Positions 28,254-37,784 are shown, counted from the first letter of the stretch. The stretch is 64,000 bases of DNA from an uncultured Sphingomonadaceae bacterium (GCA_937996655.1 CALKUK010000013.1:248001-312000), one strand, 5' to 3'. Made by a program: numbers and translations. The notes: generated from the sequence alone by a model not told the origin.

Positions 28254-30747
28254 CCATCTGAATGGAACGCGGCGGCAAGAAGCTAAAGGCATCTGACTGG
28301 CCATATCCATTCTGATAGGTCGTCCCATTCACAGTCACCGTCGGCGCGCCCGAAGAGCTGGTGCTGATGGCCGTGATGGCCCGCTCATTAAGCACGTTCG
28401 ACACATTGACGCCAATGCGCAGGTGATCATCAATTTCCTTGCTGATCGAGAAGTCCCCTACGCTGTACGGCGCAATCCGGTAAAGCCGCAAATTGGGATT
28501 GCCGTTGAACTCGTTTGAATAGGCCGTGCCCGTAAACTTCTGCGCGTAGAAGATGCGGAGCCCGTTCAGATTATACGAGGCACCGAGCGCTGCTGTATAA
28601 AACGGTGCTTTGCCGATCTGCGCACCGGACGATACGCTGCGTGCATAGTTGTACGAGCCGTTGGCAAAGAGCACCAAGCCGCGCGTCGGCACGACGCTGA
28701 CCTGACCCTCAACGCCCTTATACCGCACCTGTCCAATATTGACGAGCGTGCCAGCAGGGTCGGACGCCAGCGTGCTGGCGGCGATCTTGTTATTGACGTT
28801 GATGGCATAGGCATCGACGTCAACCGAGACGCGCTCGCCATGCCAAACCGTGCCAACCTGATAGTTGGTCGTGGTTTGCGGCTTCAGCTGAGACAGAGTC
28901 TGGGCCTGATTGGCCTGGTCCGCCGCGGACAGCGTCGGCGAGTAGAAGCTCGACAAATCCGGCACATACATGCCCTGCGCATATTGCGCGTAGAACGACC
29001 AGTTCGGCTTCACCTGCCAGTTGGCCGTCAGGAACGGCAGCGACTTTGTCCATGTCGCAGAAGAGTTGTTCGGGACGCGCGACGTCTGGTTCACGATGGC
29101 ATCGATTGAGCGCGTAAAGTGCACATATTTGATGCCGGGCGTGATCGCGATTTCTTCAATCGGATGGAATTCAAATTCACCGAAGACCTGATATTGGTCC
29201 CAACCCGAATGCTGCTGGTATGAGATGTTTGCGATCGTCGGCGACGGCAGGAGGTTCTGCGCTGCAAGCCCGCTGCCATTGTTGAACTTCTGGTTGTAGT
29301 TCAATGCGCCTGTTGTCATGTTCAGGTTGAGCAAATGGCGATCCGTGGCGGCGTGTTCATACCACCCGCCAACCCGGATTTTGCCGATGCTGAAATCATA
29401 GTTCAGCTGACCGATATAACCGATCGTGCGATACTTATTGCCCTTATCATAGCCCGCGACGTCCGAAACCGGAGCATTGACGACACTGATGAGAACGCCA
29501 TTGGGGTTGCTGGCGCTGACAGGTACAGTTGCCGTGCTAAAGCCTGAAACCACCCGGCCGGTCTGACCCGACAACGTGTTATTGGTATAGGCATACATAT
29601 AAACGCGGTTGTCCATCGTAAGCCCTGAGGCCACTTCGCTCTGCAGTCGAACGATGGAAAAGTCGGTTGTCTTGTCGGTCCGGTTGAACTTGTAATAGTC
29701 CGTTGAGGCTGGATTGCTGTTCAGGGCATAGTTTTTGCCGAACTGGCCAATCAGCGAAGTGGTTGCGCAATTTTCACCCGTCAACTGGGTCAACGGCTGG
29801 CCAAACTCATCCAAGGCAGCGCTCGAAAAACCCGTGATGCCTTTCGTGAAACTGCCGCAAGTTGGCCCCTTGGCGGTATCCGACTGGTAATAGTAATTGC
29901 GGTTATAGGTGGACAAGATCGTCAGCGTATTGGCTGTCCCAATCGGGATAACAGCCTTCGCGAAGATATTCTTCGACTGCACCGGCGAGTAAGTCAGCGC
30001 GCCATCAGACTTCAGGAATTGGCCTGCAATCACAAACTGCGCATCACCCAAGCTGGCAACCTTGCCGCTTTGATATTCGGCGCGACCGATAAAGGTATTC
30101 CAGTTGCCGACGATCGCTTCCGCCTGAGCGCCCTGTTTGTCGGTTACAGCGCGAGAGTACATGTTGAGGTTGCCGCCATAAGTGGCCTGACCCAACTGGC
30201 TCGCGTTACCGGGACCACGGTCCACCACGATCGTTTCAATGGTGTTCGACGGGAAAAATGCGGTCGAGTGGTGGGTCGGGTTGTTCGTGTCCGCAAACGG
30301 AATCGAGTCATAGGTGACGTTATATTCACCGTCCTGGAAACCGCGGATCTGAGCCTTGGATTCTGAAAAGCCTGCGCCGTTGCCAGTGCCGGTGATCGAA
30401 ACGCCCGGCGTCATCGAAATCAGTTCGTTAAAGTCCGAAGTTGCGAGCGCATTGTCAATGAATTCGCGGCTAATGGCAGCTTGTGGCTGCGTTGTCGTCA
30501 GCGAAGCGGTCATGGGCGCAATCTGGGCAGCACGTGATCCAGTGACGATGATGTCTGACGTCGTCAGCGCGCCCTTGTCGTTCGCCTGTCCGCTCTGGTT
30601 TGCACTCGATGACTGACCATCAGCATCGGCAGTCGTGTCAGCGTTCGCTGCTTCTGCGACTTCAGCTGCCGATGCAATCTGAGGCACGGAGAACATCGTC
30701 AAGGCCGACGCGGCCAAAAGGCTGGAGCGCAATGTGTTGATTTTCAT
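28234..30747 (-). CDS. TonB-dependent receptor
   Basis: 837 aa outer-membrane active transporter. Signal peptide (about 1-33, SSLLAASALTMFSVPQIASA), TonB-box-like IIVTGSRA (near residue 75), plug domain with RGFQDGEYNVTYDSIPF and GPGNASQLGQATYGGNLN, then a 22-strand barrel ending in VRFKF. The start ATG 30747 has AAGGGGGA just upstream, much better than upstream starts. It is preceded by an acid phosphatase and a YncE-like propeller and followed by a second outer-membrane protein, so uptake of a phosphorylated organic compound or the freed product is plausible. Substrate cannot be read from the sequence. Confidence 0.92.
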   Translation of the reverse strand: MKINTLRSSLLAASALTMFSVPQIASAAEVAEAANADTTADADGQSSSANQSGQANDKGALTTSDIIVTGSRAAQIAPMTASLTTTQPQAAISREFIDNALATSDFNELISMTPGVSITGTGNGAGFSESKAQIRGFQDGEYNVTYDSIPFADTNNPTHHSTAFFPSNTIETIVVDRGPGNASQLGQATYGGNLNMYSRAVTDKQGAQAEAIVGNWNTFIGRAEYQSGKVASLGDAQFVIAGQFLKSDGALTYSPVQSKNIFAKAVIPIGTANTLTILSTYNRNYYYQSDTAKGPTCGSFTKGITGFSSAALDEFGQPLTQLTGENCATTSLIGQFGKNYALNSNPASTDYYKFNRTDKTTDFSIVRLQSEVASGLTMDNRVYMYAYTNNTLSGQTGRVVSGFSTATVPVSASNPNGVLISVVNAPVSDVAGYDKGNKYRTIGYIGQLNYDFSIGKIRVGGWYEHAATDRHLLNLNMTTGALNYNQKFNNGSGLAAQNLLPSPTIANISYQQHSGWDQYQVFGEFEFHPIEEIAITPGIKYVHFTRSIDAIVNQTSRVPNNSSATWTKSLPFLTANWQVKPNWSFYAQYAQGMYVPDLSSFYSPTLSAADQANQAQTLSQLKPQTTTNYQVGTVWHGERVSVDVDAYAINVNNKIAASTLASDPAGTLVNIGQVRYKGVEGQVSVVPTRGLVLFANGSYNYARSVSSGAQIGKAPFYTAALGASYNLNGLRIFYAQKFTGTAYSNEFNGNPNLRLYRIAPYSVGDFSISKEIDDHLRIGVNVSNVLNERAITAISTSSSGAPTVTVNGTTYQNGYGQSDAFSFLPPRSIQMDVRFKF

Positions 30748-30800
30748 AAATCCCCCTTGAGTAAATTTTGTGCAACCCGAAGGTCGAGTTGCAGAGTTGA

Positions 30801-31523
30801 TCAGTTCGATGAGAGTTCGGCGCGGGCTGCGGCGACTTCCGCCGCCAAGCGCGGGTCGCCCAACAGACGCACAGCAGCGACCGTGCCAACGACCTGGCTG
30901 GCCGCTGTGTCCGTTGCAAAATGCACGCCGCAATATTCTCGGCTCAGGGCATAGTCCTCGGCCTTGTTGAGAACAGCAGCAGCCTTTGCCGGGGCCAGCT
31001 GCGCCAGCGCGTAGCCAACCGCATAGCCGAGCGTGGAATGGCCGCTCGGATAGCTCTTGAATGGCGCTTTGTTGCTCGGCCCCTCACAGTTCGGAATCGT
31101 GCCGTCCACGCCCCAGGGGCGCATGCGGTTGAAGTAAGCTTTGCTGAACCCGGCAGCGATGCCAGCTTCCCGGTCAATGATGCTCAGCAGCGCCCAAGTG
31201 TGCGGCAATTTGGTCAAATCACGTCCGATGACATCATTGAAAATCGAGGGATCTTCATGATCAGCATCCCACTTCGCCTGGGCGATCCGTTCAGCACTTG
31301 CGGAAGCAATGAGCGCGTGCAGCGCAGCAAGTTCACGCGCTTCAGCAGGGCTACCCTTGGCAGGCGGTGCTTGCAGAAGCCGGACGGGCTCAAAATCCGC
31401 TGGGTTGAGATATTCAAGCCGCTTCGGCGCTGGCGCGGCGGATGGCGGCGTGGCCATTGTTTCGGCAAGGGCTGGCGTCAAAGCCGCCGAGGCCAACAAA
31501 AAGGGTAAAAGAATGCGCTTCAT
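30801..31523 (-). CDS. Class A acid phosphatase (PAP2 superfamily)
   Basis: 240 aa secreted phosphomonoesterase. Signal peptide ending ALAE, then the three PAP2 motifs in order: KAYFNRMRP, PSGHS and SREYCGVHFATD, giving the vanadate-type active site with a phosphohistidine. Length and layout match PhoN/PhoC-type non-specific periplasmic acid phosphatases. It lies between the YncE-like gene and the TonB receptor on one strand, 53 bases from the receptor. A Pho-box-like sequence at the head of the cluster fits phosphate-limited expression. Confidence 0.92.
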   Translation of the reverse strand: MKRILLPFLLASAALTPALAETMATPPSAAPAPKRLEYLNPADFEPVRLLQAPPAKGSPAEARELAALHALIASASAERIAQAKWDADHEDPSIFNDVIGRDLTKLPHTWALLSIIDREAGIAAGFSKAYFNRMRPWGVDGTIPNCEGPSNKAPFKSYPSGHSTLGYAVGYALAQLAPAKAAAVLNKAEDYALSREYCGVHFATDTAASQVVGTVAAVRLLGDPRLAAEVAAARAELSSN

Positions 31524-31543
31524 GGGGAGGGCTCCAGTTGAAA

Positions 31544-32590
31544 TTATGATTTTGGGGAAACGACAAGGATGACAAATGTGCCGGGAACCGGCTTACCGCG
31601 CTTCATGCCCGGCTCTGGCGCTGCAATTGTTGCGGTTGGAAGGTAGATTTTCCCGTCACGAGGGTCGATTGCGCCGGTCTTGGCGCCGATCTGGGTCGGG
31701 ATGCTGGCCAGCGGTCGGATGTTTGCAGGATCCCCAATCGAGACTTCGATCAGCGTGCCGCTGCCCCCGCATGGGATGAACGCAAGCCCTCGGGCCTCAT
31801 CGGCAAGGACAGCATCAGGATCCTTTCCGATAGCGAATGTCCCGACCACGGCATTGGATGCGGTATCGACCACGACGGCCGTTTCATTTGCGCAGGCTGA
31901 AATCAATCGCGTGCCATTCGCGACGAGAGCGAGACCCGTTGGCCCCTCGCACCCTGTCAACGCAATGCTGCCTACCTGCTTACGCGAAACGAGATCGATT
32001 TTGACGATGCTGTTGGCATCTTCGACATTGACGAACGCCATGCCTTTGCCATCGGCAACACCGAATTCGAGTGCGCCGCCGATCGTGATCGTCTCGACCA
32101 CAGTGCGGCTGGCAGGATTAATGAGAGCGATGGTGCCATCGCCCGCATTCATCACCGCAATAAGGCCCGTCTTGGGGTCCAAAAAGGCCGCGTCCGGCTT
32201 CTTGCCGGTGGCGACTTCAGCAAGAATGTCGCCCGTTTTGGCCGATATAAACCGCGCAAGACCCGTTTCGCCATCGGTCTCAAAAACGGTCTGGCCACCG
32301 TCAAGGACAAGCACTTCATGGCCACGCTGGGCGCCCGCCAGTCGGTCCGTTACCTGCCGGCTGATGAGATCGACTTTGGTTACAGCGTTGCTTCTGGCGA
32401 TGTAGAGCGCAGATGTGGTTGGATCGACAGTTGCAAAGTCCCATCCACCGTCAGCCGCGGCAATACGCTCCTCTATAGCATAATGCGGTACCAAGGGCGC
32501 TTTGGGCGCCTTAGCATTGGCGAACGGCACCGCCACCTGCCCTAAGGCTCCAAATACCAGTGTCGCCAAGATCGCCTTTTTGTAGGACAT
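31544..32590 (-). CDS. YncE-like periplasmic beta-propeller protein
   Basis: 348 aa from ATG 32590. Signal peptide (AILATLVFGALGQVAVPFANA), then repeated blades such as GKKPDAAFLDPKTG and GKDPDAVLADEARG, typical of the 40-residue YVTN/YncE seven-bladed propeller. In E. coli yncE neighbours a TonB receptor gene (yncD/pqqU); here too a TonB receptor is in the cluster. Role unknown; probably binds a ligand in the periplasm. An upstream in-frame ATG (32641) would precede the signal peptide by 17 residues and is less likely. First gene of the minus-strand cluster. Confidence 0.85.
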   Translation of the reverse strand: MSYKKAILATLVFGALGQVAVPFANAKAPKAPLVPHYAIEERIAAADGGWDFATVDPTTSALYIARSNAVTKVDLISRQVTDRLAGAQRGHEVLVLDGGQTVFETDGETGLARFISAKTGDILAEVATGKKPDAAFLDPKTGLIAVMNAGDGTIALINPASRTVVETITIGGALEFGVADGKGMAFVNVEDANSIVKIDLVSRKQVGSIALTGCEGPTGLALVANGTRLISACANETAVVVDTASNAVVGTFAIGKDPDAVLADEARGLAFIPCGGSGTLIEVSIGDPANIRPLASIPTQIGAKTGAIDPRDGKIYLPTATIAAPEPGMKRGKPVPGTFVILVVSPKS

Positions 32591-32663
32591 GAGCACAGTT
32601 CCCAAAACGCATCGCAGGGAAACTGTTTTCGCCCGCGGCATCTGGGTCGGCTAGATTTTCGCA

Positions 32664-32680
32664 ATGACAGATTGGTGACG
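32664..32680 (-). promoter_or_regulatory. Pho-box-like site upstream of phosphatase cluster
   Basis: On the minus strand: CGTCAC-CAATC-TGTCAT, two similar hexamers 11 bp apart, like half-sites of a PhoB box (TGTCAT repeats at 11 bp). It lies 74 bases before the start of the YncE-like gene, a sensible promoter position. Confidence 0.45.
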
Positions 32681-32709
32681 ATTTGGCTGCCTAGCCGTGC
32701 ATTCTGACA

Positions 32710-32758
32710 ACATTACAAATTTAGAATTTTCGGACGAGGCACATTGTAAAATTAGAAT
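32710..32758. promoter_or_regulatory. Direct repeats, candidate response-regulator site
   Basis: ACATTACAAATTTAGAAT (32710-32727) and ACATTGTAAAATTAGAAT (32741-32758) match at 15 of 18 positions, with starts 31 bp apart (three helix turns). They lie in the divergent promoter region of the two receptor operons, 70-115 bases before the start at 32827. A likely binder is the OmpR-type regulator encoded at 37104-37784. Confidence 0.5.
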
Positions 32759-32826
32759 GTTTCTCCCCCTACTTCATTCATTTTTTTGTCTGCATAGGTC
32801 GACGCCTTGTTGCGTCAGAGGACCTT

Positions 32827-35355
32827 ATGCACGTCGGCCCCATACTCGCTATATTGGCACAAGCGACGCCACCGGAACTCGGTGTCCCCCCGGCGGTGCC
32901 AGAACAATCTACAGGGAATGTAGTCCCTGACCGGGCCATGCCCAGCGCCGATCATGACATTGTCGTTACTGCCATTCGGCTCCGCGCCACTATAGCGGGT
33001 CCGATTGAGGCGGAGCAATCCATCGACGAAGGGGCCATTGCAGGGCTTGGGGCGAGCAATCTTGCCGATGTTCTCAAGCAGTTGGCTGCACAAACTGGCG
33101 GGTCGCAGGGACGGTCCGGTGGCGGTGCCATCCTGCTGGTCAATGGGCGCCGCATCGGATCGTTCGATGAAGTCCGAAACCTGCCGCCAGAAGCGATCCA
33201 GCGGATTGATATTCTGCCGGAAGAAGCGGCGTTGCGGCTTGGTTATGCTGCAAATTCCAAACCGATCAACGTCGTCCTGAAGCCCTCTTACGCGGCCGCG
33301 ACGGGCGAATTGGAAGACCGGGTCACGACACGCGGTTTGCGCAACGATTTTAATACTGAGCTGAACGCCGTCGATATCGCTGGTGACAATCGCGTGACGT
33401 TCAATCTGCAATATCAGATTGGCGATGCCATAACAGAGGCGAAGCGCCATGTCGCGCGGCCGCTGGATGCGCGGGCGGCGAGCGAAAGCGGCTTGCTTTC
33501 AAATCCTAACGGTGGCGCCCTCACCCCAACGCAGGTTGCCCTCATTGGTCTCCCCAACAGCAGCCGCGCCCTTGGCGATTTTCTCTCGGCGCCAGTTGCG
33601 GATACGTCGGGACGTTTACACACTTTGCTTCCATCCACACGTCAGTTCACGGCAGATGGCGTGTTCGCGCAAGCGTTGGGTGGTGGAAAGGCGCTTACCG
33701 TCAGCGGCAAATTTGACAGTCTTGTGGCAGACGATCTCCTTGGACCCGCCATTTCGGATGTCCAAATACCTCTTGGTGCTGGCAATCCATTTGCCACGCC
33801 TGTCCGCTTTCGACGGATATTACCCGGTCAACCCTTGGTCACTCGTCAGACCAAGACAGACACGTGGCATATGGGCACCTTGTTGGCGGGCTATGGCCGC
33901 TGGCAATGGTCGGCCTTAATCAACTATGATCGGATCGACCAAAGCCGTCTGCGCCGCGGTGGCTTGGACACATCTGCCTATCAGGCGGCTCTCAATGCGG
34001 GCCAATTGACCGACCCCTTTTCGCTGCCGGACGCCAACCTATTGGGGCTGCGGGCGGACAGCAAATCTGCGAGCCATGATCAGCTAATTTCCTCCGAGCT
34101 TTTCACGAGCGGAGATCTGTTTGCCTTTCGGGGCGGGTCTGTAAGCCTGAGCCTGCGAGGGACCTTGGGTCGAGAAACAATATCGACAAATCAGGCTGAT
34201 CTCAGGACCCAGCTTGTCCGCAACCATGCCGGAGGGCTTGCGTCTTTCGATATTCCCCTGCTCTCAAGATCGTCCGCAATTGGCGCGGTGGATGCCAGCG
34301 TCAATGCTGGGGCCGACCGCTTTTCGGATGCAGGATCAACGGACAGTTGGGGGACGACGCTGAATTGGAAACCCACCAAGCGCCTATCACTTTTGCTGGC
34401 GCGCACGCGCGATCAATTGGTTCCCGGTGTATCCCAACTGGGCGGAACGGTTGAAGCAACACCCGATACTGCCTTTTATGACCATACTACCGGGCAAAGT
34501 TTAATTCTGTCGCGCATAGATGGCGGCAACCTGGCCTTGGCGCCGGACCGCCGAACCATTTTCAAGGCGGAATTGGGTTGGAAACCCGTCGCCGGTCTAA
34601 ATGTGACGGCTGCCTATACCGATCTCGAAGATCGTGACGCTGTGATGATGTTCCCTGGCATTACATCTGTCAGCATCACAGCGCTGCCAAGTCGCTTCTT
34701 GCGCAATCTTTCCGGTGCCATCACCGCAGTTGATGTGCGCCCCTTCAACGCAGAGCTTGAGCAGCGGCAGGAGCTCAAGATTGGGCTTTCGTTTAGCAAA
34801 AATTTCTCTGGTGGCGCCGGACCTAAAGTCCCCGGCGGCGGCGGCTTTGGCGGTGGCCATTCTTTCGGCGCACAGGGCAGCATGATCCAACTGGCCCTTA
34901 CAGACACTGTCCGCCTCAAAGACACGCTGCAATTGTCCCCCGGAGCGCCCGTGATTGATCTTATCCAGGCCAATGGATTTGGCGATGCCCTGCGGGTGCC
35001 CCGCCACCGTATCGAGGCGCAAATCAGTGGCACCCATCATGGCTTCGGGCTGCGGTCAAACGCCGTGTGGACCAGTGGCGGTGCAGCGGGCGCTGGCGAA
35101 CCCGGCCGCCTCAATTTTGGTGATCGATTTGCCCTGAATTTCAGGCTCTTCTACTATCCGGCCAGCAACGAGAAACTGGCTGAGGCAGCCCCTTGGTTGA
35201 AGGGTGTGCGCTTCTTGATCGCCGTGGATAACGCCTTTGATAGCTATCAAAGAGTTTCCGATGGAACAGGTTTAACGCCACTTGCTTATCAGCGCGGTTT
35301 GCTTGACCCCATCGGCCGGACCTTCCGTTTCAGCATCCGCAAAACCATCGACTAA
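32827..35355 (+). CDS. TonB-dependent receptor-like outer-membrane protein
   Basis: 842 aa. A short N-terminal signal region is followed by IVVTAIRLR (TonB-box/plug start), plug motif ADVLKQLAAQTGGSQGRSGG and ILLVNGRRIGSFDEVRNLP, then a long barrel with Gly-rich loop GGGGFGGGHSFGAQG (about 675-690) and a C-terminal strand RTFRFSIRKTID. The C-terminus does not end in the usual aromatic residue, and the barrel is more like the oar/carboxypeptidase-regulated type. Possible role: import of a large or unusual substrate. It is divergent from the phosphatase operon and directly precedes a PepSY-type membrane peptide. Confidence 0.8.
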   Translation: MHVGPILAILAQATPPELGVPPAVPEQSTGNVVPDRAMPSADHDIVVTAIRLRATIAGPIEAEQSIDEGAIAGLGASNLADVLKQLAAQTGGSQGRSGGGAILLVNGRRIGSFDEVRNLPPEAIQRIDILPEEAALRLGYAANSKPINVVLKPSYAAATGELEDRVTTRGLRNDFNTELNAVDIAGDNRVTFNLQYQIGDAITEAKRHVARPLDARAASESGLLSNPNGGALTPTQVALIGLPNSSRALGDFLSAPVADTSGRLHTLLPSTRQFTADGVFAQALGGGKALTVSGKFDSLVADDLLGPAISDVQIPLGAGNPFATPVRFRRILPGQPLVTRQTKTDTWHMGTLLAGYGRWQWSALINYDRIDQSRLRRGGLDTSAYQAALNAGQLTDPFSLPDANLLGLRADSKSASHDQLISSELFTSGDLFAFRGGSVSLSLRGTLGRETISTNQADLRTQLVRNHAGGLASFDIPLLSRSSAIGAVDASVNAGADRFSDAGSTDSWGTTLNWKPTKRLSLLLARTRDQLVPGVSQLGGTVEATPDTAFYDHTTGQSLILSRIDGGNLALAPDRRTIFKAELGWKPVAGLNVTAAYTDLEDRDAVMMFPGITSVSITALPSRFLRNLSGAITAVDVRPFNAELEQRQELKIGLSFSKNFSGGAGPKVPGGGGFGGGHSFGAQGSMIQLALTDTVRLKDTLQLSPGAPVIDLIQANGFGDALRVPRHRIEAQISGTHHGFGLRSNAVWTSGGAAGAGEPGRLNFGDRFALNFRLFYYPASNEKLAEAAPWLKGVRFLIAVDNAFDSYQRVSDGTGLTPLAYQRGLLDPIGRTFRFSIRKTID

Positions 35356-35368
35356 GGAGACAATTGTC

Positions 35369-35719
35369 ATGTTGCGCCGTTGGCATAAATTACTCGCCCC
35401 ATTTTTCGCCGCCTTCCTGCTGTTGATTGGGACAACAGGCGTCGCCATTCAGATCACTGATCTGCTGGATGTTCCGGCAAAATCACAGGACGCAAAAGGA
35501 CCCACCGCGGCTGGCAAAACTCCCTCGACCGGCAAGCCAAAACGGACGCCCATGGGGCAATGGAACCACTGGCTGAAAGAGCTACATTCAGGTGAAATTA
35601 TCGGCGGCGGCGGCATTGCCATCAATCTGCTGAGCGGCATTGCGCTCGCTTATTTCGCAGGGTCCGGCTTTTGGATGTATTTCACGATGTGGCAGAAAAA
35701 GCGCAAAAACCGACGTTGA
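35369..35719 (+). CDS. Mini PepSY-associated membrane protein
   Basis: 116 aa. Two membrane helices (LLAPFFAAFLLLIGTTGVAI and NLLSGIALAYFAGSGFWMYF) separated by a charged periplasmic or cytoplasmic linker; WLKELHSGEIIG before the second helix is the motif seen in PepSY-associated transmembrane proteins that often accompany TonB receptors. Only a short fragment of the large PepSY/PiuB fold is present. ATG 35369 follows AGGAGA by 7 bases and lies 13 bases after the receptor gene, so the two are one transcript. Such proteins have been linked to reduction of imported iron complexes, but I see no flavin or heme site here. Confidence 0.7.
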   Translation: MLRRWHKLLAPFFAAFLLLIGTTGVAIQITDLLDVPAKSQDAKGPTAAGKTPSTGKPKRTPMGQWNHWLKELHSGEIIGGGGIAINLLSGIALAYFAGSGFWMYFTMWQKKRKNRR

Positions 35720-35741
35720 ACTGCGTGACTACGCATCCAGA

Positions 35742-37100
35742 CTAAGCGGGGACCATTGGCAACCGGATTTCGACAATAAGCCCAGGCAATTTGTTTGTTA
35801 GCCGCAGGTCCCCGCCATGAAACTGAACAATAGACTGAGCAATGGCGAGGCCAAGACCATTGCCTTTCACCTTCGCACTGGCTTGGCCGCGCTCAAACGG
35901 CTGCAGAACGCTTTCAAGCTGGTCTTTTGGTAAGCCCGGGCCATTGTCTGAAATCTGGATCAAGGCGTCCTGTCCATCGTGAAAGACAGAAACTTCGGCG
36001 CACGTTCCAGCGGGCGTATGGAGGGCGATATTCTCCATGGCATTCACGAGCACCTGCACCAACAACTCGGCATCCGCAAAGACCACCACATCTGCGATGT
36101 TGCAGGCCTTCAACTCACAACTGGCATCCGCCAATACCGGCTCCACCGTTTCGATAGCATCATCGACGATCGCCGCGAGGGACACTTTGCGAAGGGCTGC
36201 CGGATGACGACCGGCGTCGATTTCAGAAAGCCGCAGCAAGGCATCAAAGATCCGGATGGTGGAAGCGCTTTCCCGTTCAGCACGTTGGAAAATTTGAGTG
36301 ACATGGTTCGGAAGAGTCTGCCGTTCTCCTTCGCGCAGAATGCCAAGAAGGCGGGTCAGCGGTGTGCGGAGTTCATGAGCCAGGCTGGAGGAGAACTGCC
36401 TTTGGGTCGCAATAAGTTTTGCGATACGGTCCAGCATCCGGTTGAAGCTTTGCGCCTGAACCCAGAAGATGCCATCCAGCCGGTCAACCGGCACACGGCT
36501 ATCTAGATTATCTCTCGATATCTTATCAGCAGCCGCTGTAATCTGTTGCAGCCTGCCTGCGATTTCCCGACCCAAAAGTTGCGTGGCCAACAACCCTCCA
36601 GCCAGCGCGGTTACAAAAAGCGCCAGCGACAGTGGGATGAGCACATCGTTGAGGTCTTCCACAACTTCGCTGTGCGAAATGACCACGAGATGCGATCCGT
36701 CAGCCAGCGGCACGGTAAGGGCGCGCGCCTCGCGCGGTCTTTTGGACTGGCCTTCGCGGAAGAAAACGTCCGAATAGCCTGCGCTGGGAAGGGGCAAATG
36801 AATCCGCCCGAAAATCTGCCGACCGTCGCTGCCGAATAGGGCATGCCCTTTGTCTGTGATGGTCCGACCAGATTCAAGGCGCAGGATGGCGTGCTCAATC
36901 GCCATCAGGTTAGGTTGAGACGCACCAATTGGGGGAACCAGGCGGTCGCGTTCCCTATCGAGAGAATGGTCAACATTTTCAACCAGCAGGTTCTGGGCCA
37001 CATAATAAATCGTAACGCCGGCCGCCCCCATGAGCAGCGCGAATGTAGCACCGAACTGGATGGCCAGTCGGCCAATTCTGGGTCTTCCCAAGGGCATCAA
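35742..37100 (-). CDS. Sensor histidine kinase
   Basis: 452 aa inner-membrane kinase. TM1 at about 13-33, periplasmic region of about 120 residues, TM2 at about 151-176, HAMP to about 230, phosphoacceptor motif LAHELRTPLT with His242, N-box NAMENIALH, G1 DNGPGLP and G2 GNGLGLAIAQ. Complete and of the EnvZ/QseC class. It starts 3 bases after the end of the response-regulator gene. The periplasmic domain shows no known fold to me. Convergent with the receptor/PepSY operon, which is its likely target. Confidence 0.93.
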   Translation of the reverse strand: MMPLGRPRIGRLAIQFGATFALLMGAAGVTIYYVAQNLLVENVDHSLDRERDRLVPPIGASQPNLMAIEHAILRLESGRTITDKGHALFGSDGRQIFGRIHLPLPSAGYSDVFFREGQSKRPREARALTVPLADGSHLVVISHSEVVEDLNDVLIPLSLALFVTALAGGLLATQLLGREIAGRLQQITAAADKISRDNLDSRVPVDRLDGIFWVQAQSFNRMLDRIAKLIATQRQFSSSLAHELRTPLTRLLGILREGERQTLPNHVTQIFQRAERESASTIRIFDALLRLSEIDAGRHPAALRKVSLAAIVDDAIETVEPVLADASCELKACNIADVVVFADAELLVQVLVNAMENIALHTPAGTCAEVSVFHDGQDALIQISDNGPGLPKDQLESVLQPFERGQASAKVKGNGLGLAIAQSIVQFHGGDLRLTNKLPGLIVEIRLPMVPA

Positions 37101-37103
37101 AGG

Positions 37104-37784
37104 TCAGATGCAATCTGAGGAGCGCAGAATGTAGCCTGAACCGCGTCGCGTTTCGATGGCATCGCATCCCAATTCCAGAAGCTTGTTCCGAAGCCTACTC
37201 AAATTGCTTTCCACGATGTTGGTCGTGGTCTCAAAGCCATAGCCCCAAACGCCTTCGAGAAGCATCTTGCGGGTCACAAGTCGGTCTGCATTGCGCATCA
37301 ATTGCACCAGAAGCGAAAATTGCTTTCGGTTGAGGAGGACAGCCTCCCCTTTGAAACATGCCCGATGCCCCGCAGGGTCCAGATAGAGATCGCCAACTGC
37401 GATCGTGCCTTCACTTTCCCGCCCTAGGGACCGCCTTGATATTGCCTGAAGCCGCGCCGCAAGCTCTTCCATGTCGAACGGCTTTGCCAAATAATCATCG
37501 GCGCCGGCCTGTAGGCCTTGGATGCGCTCAGAAACCGAACCAAGCGCGCTCAACATGAGCACCGGCGGTCTGGATGGCCTGACCAAGAGCTGTCGCAAAA
37601 CTTCATCGCCCGCAATGTCGGGCAACATCCTGTCCAGAATCACAGCGTCAAAATCATCGCTCTTTGTCGCTTGAAGGGCCTCGGCGCCTGTTCGCGCCAT
37701 TTTTGCCGAATGGCCAAGGCGTCGCATGCCAATCGCCACATGATCGGCAATTTCCGGATCGTCTTCAACAACTAGCAGCCGCAA
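37104..37784 (-). CDS. OmpR-family response regulator
   Basis: About 226 aa. Receiver domain (LLVVEDDPEIA, phosphoacceptor Asp51 in VILDRMLPD, KPFDMEE with the conserved Lys) and C-terminal winged helix (RNADRLVTRKMLLEGVWGYG, ESNLSRLRNKL). I prefer TTG 37784, because the family starts right before LLVVEDD and AAGAGA precedes it; ATG 37829 would add 15 residues. Operon with the kinase. Likely binds the direct repeats near 32710-32758. Confidence 0.92.
   Translation of the reverse strand: MRLLVVEDDPEIADHVAIGMRRLGHSAKMARTGAEALQATKSDDFDAVILDRMLPDIAGDEVLRQLLVRPSRPPVLMLSALGSVSERIQGLQAGADDYLAKPFDMEELAARLQAISRRSLGRESEGTIAVGDLYLDPAGHRACFKGEAVLLNRKQFSLLVQLMRNADRLVTRKMLLEGVWGYGFETTTNIVESNLSRLRNKLLELGCDAIETRRGSGYILRSSDCI

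Noticed and set aside
32597..32626. Small inverted repeat AGTTCCC/GGGAAACT before the YncE-like gene
   Set aside because: Short, with one bulge and no partner feature; could arise by chance.
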